Source: UBA4742 sp963785815
GTDB lineage: Bacteria > Actinomycetota > Acidimicrobiia > Acidimicrobiales > Acidimicrobilacustridaceae
NCBI GenBank assembly: GCA_963785815.1
Contig: CAWAWN010000002.1
Span: 620,001-684,000 of the forward strand
Reading direction: 5' to 3'
Length of the DNA stretch: 64,000 nucleotides
Position numbers and translations under genes: made by a program. Numbering within the stretch: position 1 is the stretch's first letter; every line of letters starts with the position of its first letter. This document shows positions 32,985 through 40,614 of this stretch, one piece after another. The notes under the pieces are model-generated. The model saw only the letters and a list, made by a program, of their open reading frames with translations. It did no database searches and had not been told where the DNA came from.

Positions 32985-33014
32985 TTGACAATCGAACTGA
33001 CAGAACCTTAGCGT
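32985..33014 (+). promoter_or_regulatory. Promoter with overlapping 7-5-7 operator for halohydrin-dehalogenase-like gene
   Basis: TTGACAA-TCGAA-CTGACAG (32985-33003) matches the operator seen at 23743 and 38433. TTGACA is also a consensus -35 element, and TAGCGT (33009-33014) lies 18 bp downstream as -10, so a bound repressor would cover the promoter. Confidence 0.6.
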
Positions 33015-33076
33015 CTGGGACATCGGGCGGTCGGGCCGAGCGCCGACCGCCGACGCAACCGGGGGTGCGACGAGAG

Positions 33077-33826
33077 ATGGCTGACGACTCCGCTCGGCGG
33101 GTGGCCCTGGTGGCCGACGCCGGGTTCTACGTGGGGCCGCACCTGGCCCGCCTGCTGGCCGGGGCCGGCCACGACCTCGTGATCGGGGACCCCGAGGCGG
33201 GCCTGGTCGAGGAGCTGGCCGAGCTGGGAGCGGCCGTCGAGGTGGTCACCGGGGTGCGCAACCTGGCCGACCCGGCCAGCTCGACCGCCCTGGTCGAGGC
33301 CGGCCTGGGACGCTTCGGTCGGATCGACTCGGCCACGTCGTTCAGCGGGCGGGTGGTCACCGGCCGCTTCCTCGACTCGACGGCCGACGACCTGGCTTCG
33401 GTGGTGTCGGGGTGCCTCGAGTCGCCCTACCACTTCCTCAAGGCCGTCATCCCTCCGCTGCTCGAGGTCGGGGGCGGCCAGGTGCTGGTCATCACCTCCG
33501 CTTCGGGGGTGCGGCCCACGCCGGGCGCGCCCCTCTACTCGTCGGCTCGGGCCGCGGCCAACATGTTGGTGCGCAACGTTGCGGGCGAGTTCGCCCGTCG
33601 CGGGGTGCAGGTCAACGCGGTGGGCACCAACTTCATGGACTTCCCCGAGTTCCTGCGGGCCAGCGGGGCCACCGACCCCGACGTGCGTCCCCAGGTGGAG
33701 GCCCAGGTGCCCATGCGCCGCCTGGGGACCATGGAGGAGTTCGCCCACTTCTGCATGCCCTTCGTCGACGGCACCAGCGGCTTTGCCACCGGCCAGTTCG
33801 TGGCCTACGCCGGCGGGTGGGCGTAG
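33077..33826 (+). CDS. Halohydrin-dehalogenase-like short-chain dehydrogenase/reductase
   Basis: The 249-residue protein has an SDR-like fold, but the catalytic triad is Ser141-x12-Tyr154-x3-Arg158 (ITSASGVRPT then APLYSSARAAANML). Arg replaces the Lys of true SDRs, and the spacing is that of halohydrin dehalogenases. The NAD loop TGxxxGxG is replaced by VADAGFYVGPH, matching the aromatic-x-Gly of the family's halide pocket, although its preceding Thr is Ala here. RRLGTMEEFAHFCMPFVDGTSGFATGQF at the end also fits. Members convert vicinal haloalcohols to epoxides and open epoxides with azide, cyanide or other anions. HheG of Ilumatobacter shows the family in this lineage. The GTG at 33065 is an alternative start. 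Confidence 0.75.
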   Translation: MADDSARRVALVADAGFYVGPHLARLLAGAGHDLVIGDPEAGLVEELAELGAAVEVVTGVRNLADPASSTALVEAGLGRFGRIDSATSFSGRVVTGRFLDSTADDLASVVSGCLESPYHFLKAVIPPLLEVGGGQVLVITSASGVRPTPGAPLYSSARAAANMLVRNVAGEFARRGVQVNAVGTNFMDFPEFLRASGATDPDVRPQVEAQVPMRRLGTMEEFAHFCMPFVDGTSGFATGQFVAYAGGWA

Positions 33827-33928
33827 TTTTCCTGGCCCTCCGGTCGGGCGGGCCTCCCTGCGGGCGCCTTCGGCATCCGGGTGTCACGGTGCCAGCGGCT
33901 TCGCCCTGGCGGGCTGCGCCTTCCGGGC

Positions 33929-33946
33929 CCCGTCTGATCAGACGGG
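33929..33946. terminator. Palindromic hairpin at lipoprotein stop codon
   Basis: A perfect 18-bp palindrome (CCCGTCTGATCAGACGGG) spans the stop codon of the beta-helix lipoprotein. As RNA it gives a 7-bp stem with a GATC loop, and the stem equals that at 25823-25844. Confidence 0.55.
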
Positions 33947-35605
33947 CTTGCCGTCGGAGCACCAGGCGTTTGCCGGGACGCCCTGGCACGGGTTGGGCAT
34001 CGAGGGCAGGCCGGACGGGAGCGGGTGCATCACCACCTTGGTGAACGGCGGGTAGTTGGTGCCGGCCGGGCACGGCGCGAACGAGGTGTCGCACAGCACC
34101 TGTGACTCGAGGTCCCCGCCACCGGTGGTGGCGGTGGTGAGTGGCCCGCACGTCGGCTGGGTCTGCTCCAGGTCGGTGGGCGAGCTGCCGTTGGGGGCGG
34201 TGTTGCCGGCGTAGCAGTTCTGCGCCCGGCCGGTCAGCACCGTGATCTGGCCGAAGTCGCCGTTGGTGGGGTTCGCGAAGAAGCCGTTGTGGCTGAAGTG
34301 GTTGTTCAGCAGGGCATTGCCGGCCGGGTCGTACACGCAGCCCAGGCCGGCCAGCTCCTGGCCGCCCGTGGCCGAGCAGGACTGGCCCAGGCTGGGCGTG
34401 CCGCTGTCGGGGAAGGGCACGAACAGCACGCCCCAGGCGCCGTTGTTGGAGAAGGTGTTGTCCATCACCGTGTCGTTCGAGCCGCCCGAGACGGTCATGC
34501 CCGTCCCGGTGGGTCCGTTGCTGGCCTCCCCGGCCTGGGGGACGTCCGGGTTGTTGTTGTCGTGGACGTTGTTGTGCATGAACACCCAGCACGAGGTGGT
34601 CTTGGTGATGGCGCTGCGGCCCCCGTCGGGGCAGGCCCCGTTCTGGGGGGCCGGCGGGTCCCCGTCGATCTGGGTGTTGGTGTCGAGGCCGTCCTTGTTC
34701 TGGTCGAACTGCGAGTTCTCGATGACCAGGCGACCCCCCGAGTTCGTGCCCGAGTAGCCCAGGGCGCTGTACTCCATCCAGGCGTGGTCGATGGTCATGT
34801 CGCACTGCTGCAGGCAGGCGCCCACGTACATGCCCGAGTCGTTGAAGTTGCTGGCGTAGACCTGGTCCCACGCGCCCGGGCCCTGCGAGTTCGAGGAGAA
34901 GATGCCGTACTGGGCCGCGGTCTCCTCGCCCCCGTAGTAGGTGGAGGTGGCCGTGAGATAGCTGCCCGAGTAGCCGTGCAGGCCGATCTTGCCGGAGTCG
35001 TCACCGCCGTTCCACCAGATCTCGTTGCCCGACGGGCCCGATCCCGCCAGGAAGTTGCAGGCCGTGAGGTTGTCCACGGTGACGCCGTCGGCCTTGTACA
35101 CGAGGATCCCGTTGCGTCCGATCGGCTTGCCGTCGGATCCGGTGACGCCGAGGTCCTGGGCGGAGGCGGCCGGGTTGCAGGCCTGACCGGAGGAGGAGGG
35201 CTTGGTGCCGTCGACGATGACCGAGGCGCGGTCCATGCCCCGCAGGTGCACGTCGGCGGTGGTGATGAGCACCCCGCCGAAGCGACCGGTGTCCGGATCG
35301 GCGGAGGGCGTGGCGTGGTCGGCCGTCTCGTGGTAGTCGCCGGGGGCGACCAGGACCCAGTCGCCCGGGCGGGCGGCGTCGACCGCGGCCTGGATGGTGC
35401 GGTAGGCGCCGGCGTGGCCGTGGAAGGTGCCCACCAGCAGGACGCGTCCCGCGGGCGTGGTGGTGGCCGTCGAGCTCGTGGTCGATCCCGAGCTGCACCC
35501 GGCCAGCACCGCGCCCACCAGCAGCCCGGCGGCTGCGGTCCGCACCGCGGTGTGGGCGCGGGATCGGGCGGCGCGTCGCCGCGGCCCTCGCGATCGGATC
35601 GTCAT
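33938..35605 (-). CDS. Right-handed parallel beta-helix lipoprotein
   Basis: The 555-residue protein has a basic N terminus and a lipoprotein signal ending LLVGAVLAGCSSG, so it is lipid-anchored outside the membrane. After a Thr/Ser spacer it shows YRTIQAAVDAARPGDWVLVAPGDYHE, a start typical of pectate-lyase-like beta-helices (DUF1565/NosD group). Repeated short rungs follow, such as GVTVDNLTACNFLAG, MTIDHAWMEYSALGYSG, RLVIENSQFDQNKDGLDTNT and NDTVMDNTFSNNGAWGV. Many Cys residues lie in the last third, suggesting disulfides. It probably binds or processes a polysaccharide; no lyase catalytic set is certain. The ATG at 35605 is preceded by GGGGGCTGAG, and a TAGGGT box lies about 80 bp upstream. 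Confidence 0.83.
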   Translation of the reverse strand: MTIRSRGPRRRAARSRAHTAVRTAAAGLLVGAVLAGCSSGSTTSSTATTTPAGRVLLVGTFHGHAGAYRTIQAAVDAARPGDWVLVAPGDYHETADHATPSADPDTGRFGGVLITTADVHLRGMDRASVIVDGTKPSSSGQACNPAASAQDLGVTGSDGKPIGRNGILVYKADGVTVDNLTACNFLAGSGPSGNEIWWNGGDDSGKIGLHGYSGSYLTATSTYYGGEETAAQYGIFSSNSQGPGAWDQVYASNFNDSGMYVGACLQQCDMTIDHAWMEYSALGYSGTNSGGRLVIENSQFDQNKDGLDTNTQIDGDPPAPQNGACPDGGRSAITKTTSCWVFMHNNVHDNNNPDVPQAGEASNGPTGTGMTVSGGSNDTVMDNTFSNNGAWGVLFVPFPDSGTPSLGQSCSATGGQELAGLGCVYDPAGNALLNNHFSHNGFFANPTNGDFGQITVLTGRAQNCYAGNTAPNGSSPTDLEQTQPTCGPLTTATTGGGDLESQVLCDTSFAPCPAGTNYPPFTKVVMHPLPSGLPSMPNPCQGVPANAWCSDGKPV

Positions 35606-35720
35606 CTCAGCCCCCTGATCGACTCGCCGGAGCCGGATCGGGCTCGATCGGTGCCGGTGCGTGTCGCCGCCACGCACCCTAGCCCGGAGCCTCGCCACGA
35701 CCTGGCGGGCGAGGTCGCGG

Positions 35721-35726
35721 GATACT
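35721..35726 (+). promoter_or_regulatory. -10 box (GATACT) of leaderless DUF2237 transcript
   Basis: GATACT is followed by 6 nt and the ATG of the DUF2237 gene, with no ribosome binding site between. Confidence 0.5.
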
Positions 35727-35732
35727 GGCGCC

Positions 35733-36143
35733 ATGAGCGAGCGCAACGTGCGAGGTGGCGACCTCGAACCCTGCGGCACCGATCCGCTGACCGGCTTCTA
35801 CCGCGACGGGTGCTGCACCACCGGGCCCGAGGATCTGGGCAGCCACACCATCTGCGCGGTGGTGTCGGCTGAGTTCCTGGCCCACCAGCGCAGCATCGGC
35901 AACGACCTGAGCACGCCCCACCCCGACTACGGCTTCCCCGGACTGGTGCCCGGCGACCGCTGGTGCGTCACCGCCCGCAACTGGCTGCGGGCCCACCAGG
36001 ACGGGGCCGCGGCCTCGGTCGTGCTGGCCGCCACCAACGAGGCCGTGCTCGACCTGGTTCCCCTCGAGGTGCTCGAGCGCTACGCGGTGGACGTCCCCGC
36101 CGACCTCAGCTCGCTCGACCTCCCGCCCGACGACGACGTCTAG
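35733..36143 (+). CDS. DUF2237 family protein
   Basis: The 136-residue protein matches DUF2237 throughout: NVRGGDLEPCGTDPLTGFYRDGCCTTGPEDLGSHTICAVVSAEFLAHQRSIGNDLSTP, then FPGLVPGDRWCVTARNWLRAHQDG and ATNEAVLDLVPLEVLERYAV. Four conserved Cys are visible, two of them adjacent (DGCCT), and could bind a metal or form a redox pair. The family is small, cytoplasmic and of unknown function. The start is the ATG at 35733 with a -10 box directly before it. It converges on the second sulfatase gene, 25 bp away. Confidence 0.88.
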   Translation: MSERNVRGGDLEPCGTDPLTGFYRDGCCTTGPEDLGSHTICAVVSAEFLAHQRSIGNDLSTPHPDYGFPGLVPGDRWCVTARNWLRAHQDGAAASVVLAATNEAVLDLVPLEVLERYAVDVPADLSSLDLPPDDDV

Positions 36144-36168
36144 CTGGTCGAGGGTCGAGTCCCGCCGG

Positions 36169-38427
36169 CTACTGGCGGGACATGGCGGCGCGCTCGGCCA
36201 CCGCGGCCTCGTCGCGGCCGGGTGACAGGAGTTGGATGTCCACCCGCTCGAGTCGGCCCTCGAAGGGGAACTCGCCGTCGTAGCGCGTGCTCACCGGCGA
36301 GCCGTGGTCGTAGCCGACGCTGGCCCCGACGCTGGAGATCATGCGCATGGCGAAGGGCACGTCGACCGACCCCACCGCGGCGCCGTCGATCACCAGCGTG
36401 GCGGTGCCCGAGCTGCCCGTGCGCCGGAAGCGCACCCCGACCACCGTCGCCCCCGGAGCCACCTTCACGTCGGAGGTGACCACGTGGTGGTCGCCGAAGC
36501 AGTTGTAGTCGAACACCAGGTGGTCGTCCGCCACGAACAGGCTGACGCCCGAGTTCTGCGTGCCGGTGGCGTAGAGCACCCCGCCGGCGCCAGCCACCCG
36601 ATCGGTGATGGTGGCCTCGAGGTCCCAGCTGCGCCCGCCGATGGCCGCCCCCACCTGGGCCGGCATGGGCGTCAGCGGCGGTCGGTAGGTGTAGTGGCGG
36701 TCGGCCGGGTGGGGCGAGCGATCGCGGAAGCGGGCCCCGAACAGCTCGACGGTGCGGTCGTCGAGGGGCAGCACGCCGTGGACCTCGGCCTCCTCCCACC
36801 ACAGGGCCACCAGCTCGGCCAGCTTGTCGGGCCGCTCGGCGGCCAGGTCGTGGCACTCGGAGCGATCCTCGGCCACGTGGTACAGCTCCCAGCGGTCGTC
36901 GTCGAAGCTGGAGCCGAAGGGGTGGTGGCGGGTCACCGCCTTCCAGCCGTCGGCGTACAGCGCCCGGTGGCCCATCATCTCGAAGTACTGCACGCGGGGG
37001 CCGGCCTGGGCCGAGGCGTCGGTCAGCTCGGCGGCCAGCGACCGGCCGGTGACGGGCAGCTGGTCGTAGCCCCGGTAGACGTCGGGTGGTTCGCAGCCCA
37101 CCACCTCGTAGATGGTGGGCACGATGTCGCTGACGTAGTGGAACTCGTCGCGCACGGCGCCGGCGTCGGTGACCGTGCTCGGCCAGTGCACGATGAGGGG
37201 CACGTGCACTCCGCCCTCGTGGGTGTTCTGCTTGTACCACTTGAACGGGGTGTTGCCGGCCTGCGCCCACCCCCAGGGGTAGTTGGCGTGGCTGTTCGGA
37301 CCGCCGATGTCGTCGAGCCGGCCCACGGCCTCGTCGGGCGTCTCCAGCAGGAAGTTGAAGAACTTCATCTCGTGGAGCACCCCGAAGGGCCCGCCCTCCT
37401 GGCTGGCGCCGTTGTCCGACAGCAGGAAGATCAGCGTGTCGTCGAGCTGGCCCAGTGACTCGAGCTCGTCGACCAGGCGGCCGATCTGGTCGTCGGTGTG
37501 GTCGAGGAATGCGGCGAAGGCCTCCTGCAGGCGCGCCGCCAGCTGGCGGTGGGTCTCGGGCATCTCGTCCCAGGCCTCGACCCCCTCGTTGCGGGGGGCC
37601 AGCTCGGTGTCGGACGGCAGCAGCCCCAGCTCGAGCTGGCGGGCGAACCAGCGCTGGCGCACCGCATCCCACCCCTCGTCGTAGCGGCCGCGGTACTTGT
37701 CCAGGTAGGCGGCCGGCGCCTGGTGGGGAGCGTGGGTGGCGCCGAAGGCGAGGTACATGAACCAGGGCCGGTCGGGGCGGATCGAGGTGGTGTCGTGCAC
37801 GAACCCGATGGCGTGGTCGACCAGGTCCTCGCTCAGGTGGTAGCCCTGCTCCGGGGTGGCCGGGGGTGTGACGGCGTGGTTGTCGTAGACCAGCTCGGGG
37901 TGGAACTGGTCGGTCTCGCCGTCGAGGAAGCCGTAGAACCGGTCGAACCCCCGCTGGCAGGGCCACTGGTCGTAGGGCCCGGCGGCCGAGGCGTTCTCCA
38001 TCTGGCACAGGTGCCACTTGCCCAGGGCGAAGGTGGTGTAGCCCTGGTCGCGCAGCACCTCGGCGGCGGTGGCCGCGTGGTTGGTGATGTGGCCGCGCAT
38101 GTGCGGGTAGCCGGTGTCGAAGTTGGCCACCGACCGCATGCCCACGGTGTGGTGGTTGCGCCCGGTGAGCAGCGCAGCCCGGGTGGGCGAGCACAGCGGG
38201 GTCACGTGGAAGTTGGAGAACCGCAGCCCGCCGGCGGCCAGGCGGTCGATGTTGGGCGTGTCGATGTCGGAGCCGAAGCAACCGAAGTGGGAGAACCCCA
38301 GGTCGTCGAGCAGGATGACGACGACGTTGGGGGCGTCGGGCCGAGGCTGGGGCACCGGCGGCCACCAGGGCTCGGACTCGGCGTGGGTGCGGCCGATCCG
38401 GCCGCCGAACTCGCCGTAGTTGGCCAT
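36169..38427 (-). CDS. Arylsulfatase-type sulfatase with C-terminal beta-sandwich
   Basis: The 752-residue enzyme has the sulfatase core. VVVILLDDLGFSHFGCFGSDIDTPNIDRLA has metal-binding Asp41-Asp42, and VTPLCSPTRAALLTGRNHHTVGM has Cys79 as the formylglycine precursor. FALGKWHLCQM, FGATHAPHQAPAAY, LIFLLSDNGASQEGG and NTHEGGVHVPLIVHWP follow. Residues about 560-745 form an added beta-sandwich found in one large arylsulfatase subgroup. There is no signal peptide. The ATG at 38427 lies just 5 bp from a perfect 43-bp inverted repeat, so the mRNA is probably leaderless and tightly repressed. The divergent gene shares that operator. Substrate unknown; arylsulfates or alkylsulfates are plausible. 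Confidence 0.9.
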   Translation of the reverse strand: MANYGEFGGRIGRTHAESEPWWPPVPQPRPDAPNVVVILLDDLGFSHFGCFGSDIDTPNIDRLAAGGLRFSNFHVTPLCSPTRAALLTGRNHHTVGMRSVANFDTGYPHMRGHITNHAATAAEVLRDQGYTTFALGKWHLCQMENASAAGPYDQWPCQRGFDRFYGFLDGETDQFHPELVYDNHAVTPPATPEQGYHLSEDLVDHAIGFVHDTTSIRPDRPWFMYLAFGATHAPHQAPAAYLDKYRGRYDEGWDAVRQRWFARQLELGLLPSDTELAPRNEGVEAWDEMPETHRQLAARLQEAFAAFLDHTDDQIGRLVDELESLGQLDDTLIFLLSDNGASQEGGPFGVLHEMKFFNFLLETPDEAVGRLDDIGGPNSHANYPWGWAQAGNTPFKWYKQNTHEGGVHVPLIVHWPSTVTDAGAVRDEFHYVSDIVPTIYEVVGCEPPDVYRGYDQLPVTGRSLAAELTDASAQAGPRVQYFEMMGHRALYADGWKAVTRHHPFGSSFDDDRWELYHVAEDRSECHDLAAERPDKLAELVALWWEEAEVHGVLPLDDRTVELFGARFRDRSPHPADRHYTYRPPLTPMPAQVGAAIGGRSWDLEATITDRVAGAGGVLYATGTQNSGVSLFVADDHLVFDYNCFGDHHVVTSDVKVAPGATVVGVRFRRTGSSGTATLVIDGAAVGSVDVPFAMRMISSVGASVGYDHGSPVSTRYDGEFPFEGRLERVDIQLLSPGRDEAAVAERAAMSRQ

Positions 38428-38432
38428 GGGGC

Positions 38433-38475
38433 CAGGATCATCTATTGACAGTTCGTCTGTCAATAGATGATCCTG
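38433..38475. promoter_or_regulatory. Perfect 43-bp inverted-repeat operator between sulfatase and divergent gene
   Basis: Two 19-bp arms (38433-38451 and 38457-38475) pair without mismatch around a 5-bp centre. The core is TTGACAG-TTCGT-CTGTCAA, the same 7-5-7 element as at 23743 and 32985. Each arm carries a TTGACA -35-like element, so both divergent promoters would be covered by a dimeric, probably TetR-type repressor. Confidence 0.8.
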
Positions 38476-38504
38476 ACGGTCGCGTCTCGAGCCAGGGGGC
38501 CCCG

Positions 38505-39353
38505 ATGAGCGATCACCTCGACCTTCCCATCCCGTCGGTGACGTACGCGTCCATCGACCACGACTACGCGGCGCGGCTCCAGGCGGCCGAGCCTGACGAC
38601 GACGGCCCGGTGTGGATGGTCAACCTCATGGCCTACAAGGAGCGGGCCGTCTACGCCGACGGCCGCCCGACCGAGCTGACGGGCATGGAGGCCGACGACC
38701 GCTACGCACCCTTCGCCGAGCTGGCTGCCATCGGGGCCGAGGTCGTCTTCGTGGCCACCGTCGAGGCCCAGCTGCTGGGGGACTCGCCGGCGTGGGACCG
38801 GGTGGGGGTGGTGCGCTACCCCTCCAGGCGGTCGTTCATGGACATGCAGGCCCGCGAGGACTTCCAGGCCGCGCACGTGCACAAGGAGGCGGGCATGCGC
38901 GAGACGATCGTGATGGCCGGCCTGCCCCTCGACGTGCCCGACATCCCCGCCGACGCCCCGCGCTGGGACGAGGTGGCCCATCCGACGACGGCCGACGACG
39001 GTCCGGTCATGGTGCTGCACGTGATCCGCTACCGCGACGACCGCACCGGTGGCGACGACATGGCCAGCTACCAGCAGGAGGCCGGTGAGGTGGCGGTGCC
39101 CCACGGCGTGCGACTGGCCGCCTGGTTCGAGGTGGAGGGGACGATCCTGGGCGACGGCCGGTCGTGGGACCAGGCCCGGTTCAACGCCTTCCCCAGCCGA
39201 GCCGCGTTCGAGGCGGTGGTGTTCGATCCCCGCCGCCTGTCCGCCCAGGCCGACCATCGCGAGCCGGCCATCGCCGACACCTACACGTTGATCCTGCGGC
39301 CGCTCATCGACCGGCTGCACGAGTCGGTCGCCGGTTCACCGCTCGCCCCCTGA
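38505..39353 (+). CDS. Protein with two tandem DUF1330-like alpha/beta-barrel domains
   Basis: The 282-residue protein contains two copies of a ferredoxin-like domain of about 100 residues. Copy one runs from PVWMVNLMAYKERAVY through LLGDSPAWDRVGVVRYPSRRSFMDM; copy two runs from PVMVLHVIRYRDDRTG through ILGDGRSWDQARFNAFPSRAAFEAV. The repeated (L)LGDxxxWDxxxxxxxPSRxxF signature is that of DUF1330 proteins, usually dimers of one domain; here the dimer is fused. No reaction is known. The ATG at 38505 follows CAGGGGGC. It shares an operator with the divergent sulfatase gene, and the amidohydrolase gene follows 90 bp on, perhaps in the same transcript. Confidence 0.75.
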   Translation: MSDHLDLPIPSVTYASIDHDYAARLQAAEPDDDGPVWMVNLMAYKERAVYADGRPTELTGMEADDRYAPFAELAAIGAEVVFVATVEAQLLGDSPAWDRVGVVRYPSRRSFMDMQAREDFQAAHVHKEAGMRETIVMAGLPLDVPDIPADAPRWDEVAHPTTADDGPVMVLHVIRYRDDRTGGDDMASYQQEAGEVAVPHGVRLAAWFEVEGTILGDGRSWDQARFNAFPSRAAFEAVVFDPRRLSAQADHREPAIADTYTLILRPLIDRLHESVAGSPLAP

Positions 39354-39443
39354 GGTCCGGGTGACCAGGCGGGTCCGCCCTCTCGTGCCGGGCCGATCCG
39401 CGCGATCCTGGGGTAGCCGGTTCGTCCGGCGAAGGGGGCAGCC

Positions 39444-40595
39444 ATGACGGTGATCGACAGCGACCAGCACCTGGTCGAGTACCGGGGGTTGTGGCGCGAG
39501 CACATGGATCCCGCCGACCGCGACCTGGCCGTCGAGCTGGTCGACGACGACCTCGGCTGGACGCGGCTGATGTGGCAGGACCGCACGCTGGGTCTGGCTG
39601 AGGTGCAGGATCCCGGCCAGACGGCGGCGGTGGGCGCCCGCACCGAGCGGTGGCGGACCGGTGCGCCCAACACCGTCCCCTACGACGACGCCCTGCCCCG
39701 CGACCACTGGGATCCGGCGGCTCGTGTCGCGCGCCTGGACGTGCTCGGGCTCGACGGGGCCGTGCTGTTCCCGAACTTCGGGCTGTTCTGGGAGCGGCGG
39801 CTGTCCGATTCGCTGCCGGCGCTGCGGGCCAACATGGGTGCCTGGAACCGGTGGTGCGCGACCGTGGTCGACGAGGGCCGCGGGCGCCTCCACCCCGTCG
39901 GCCACCTCACGCTGCGCGACCTCGAGTGGTTCGAGCGAGAGGTGGTGCAGCTGGCCGCCGCCGGCGTGCACCTGGTCATGCTGGCGCCCGCCCTGGTCGA
40001 CGGTCGCCCGCTGTCGCACCCCGACCTCGACCGGGCCTGGTCCCTGCTCGTCGACCACGACATCACGCCGGTGTTCCACGTGGCCGACCAACCGCGACCC
40101 TTCGACGACGGCTGGTACACCGAGGGCGACGACCTGTTCGTCCCGACCATCGACGCGGTGTTCATCTGGACGGCTGCCGCCCTGAGTTGCACCGACCTGA
40201 TCGTCAACGGCGTCTTCGAGCGGCACCCCGATCTCCGGCTGGGCATCGTGGAGCTGTCGGCCATCTGGGTCCCGCAGTTCCTGCTCATGCTCGACGGCGG
40301 CGTCGACTTCACCAGCAAGCTCAACGGGCGGGCACCGGCGGCGTTGAGCCGACGGCCGAGCGACTACCTGCTCGACCAGGTCCGGGTGTCGTCGTTCGCC
40401 TACGAGCTGCCCGAGCGCATCGTGCGCCAGCTCGGCGGGCGTGACGTCCTCATGGCCTGCAGCGACTACCCCCACACCGAGGGGACGGCGGACCCGCTGG
40501 GCGACTACGAGCGTTCGGGGCCCGGCCTCTGGCCCGCGGATCGACCGGCCTTCTTCGGCGACAACGTCCGCTTCCTGCTGCGACAGGACGCCTGA
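39444..40595 (+). CDS. Amidohydrolase family protein (Amidohydro_2 type)
   Basis: The 383-residue enzyme has the Amidohydro_2 TIM-barrel. VIDSDQHLVEYRGLWREHMDP gives the first metal-ligand region (only one His of the usual HxH). FPNFGLFWERRLS, HLVMLAPALVDGRPLSHPDLDRAWSLLVDHDITPVFHVAD and a final MACSDYPHTEGT, where Asp and His are expected, follow. These enzymes include decarboxylases and hydrolases of aromatic compounds. It is related in type to the protein at 60139. The ATG at 39444 has AAGGGGGC upstream. Its position after the duplicated-domain gene suggests the same catabolic unit as the sulfatase locus. Confidence 0.83.
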   Translation: MTVIDSDQHLVEYRGLWREHMDPADRDLAVELVDDDLGWTRLMWQDRTLGLAEVQDPGQTAAVGARTERWRTGAPNTVPYDDALPRDHWDPAARVARLDVLGLDGAVLFPNFGLFWERRLSDSLPALRANMGAWNRWCATVVDEGRGRLHPVGHLTLRDLEWFEREVVQLAAAGVHLVMLAPALVDGRPLSHPDLDRAWSLLVDHDITPVFHVADQPRPFDDGWYTEGDDLFVPTIDAVFIWTAAALSCTDLIVNGVFERHPDLRLGIVELSAIWVPQFLLMLDGGVDFTSKLNGRAPAALSRRPSDYLLDQVRVSSFAYELPERIVRQLGGRDVLMACSDYPHTEGTADPLGDYERSGPGLWPADRPAFFGDNVRFLLRQDA

Positions 40596-40610
40596 CCGGC
40601 CCTGGGCGTC
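40587..40610. terminator. Weak hairpin between amidohydrolase and exported DUF4397-like gene
   Basis: A 6-bp inverted repeat (GACGCC / GGCGTC) around a 12-nt loop overlaps the amidohydrolase stop region in the 19-bp convergent gap. Confidence 0.35.
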
Positions 40611-40614
40611 GGCG

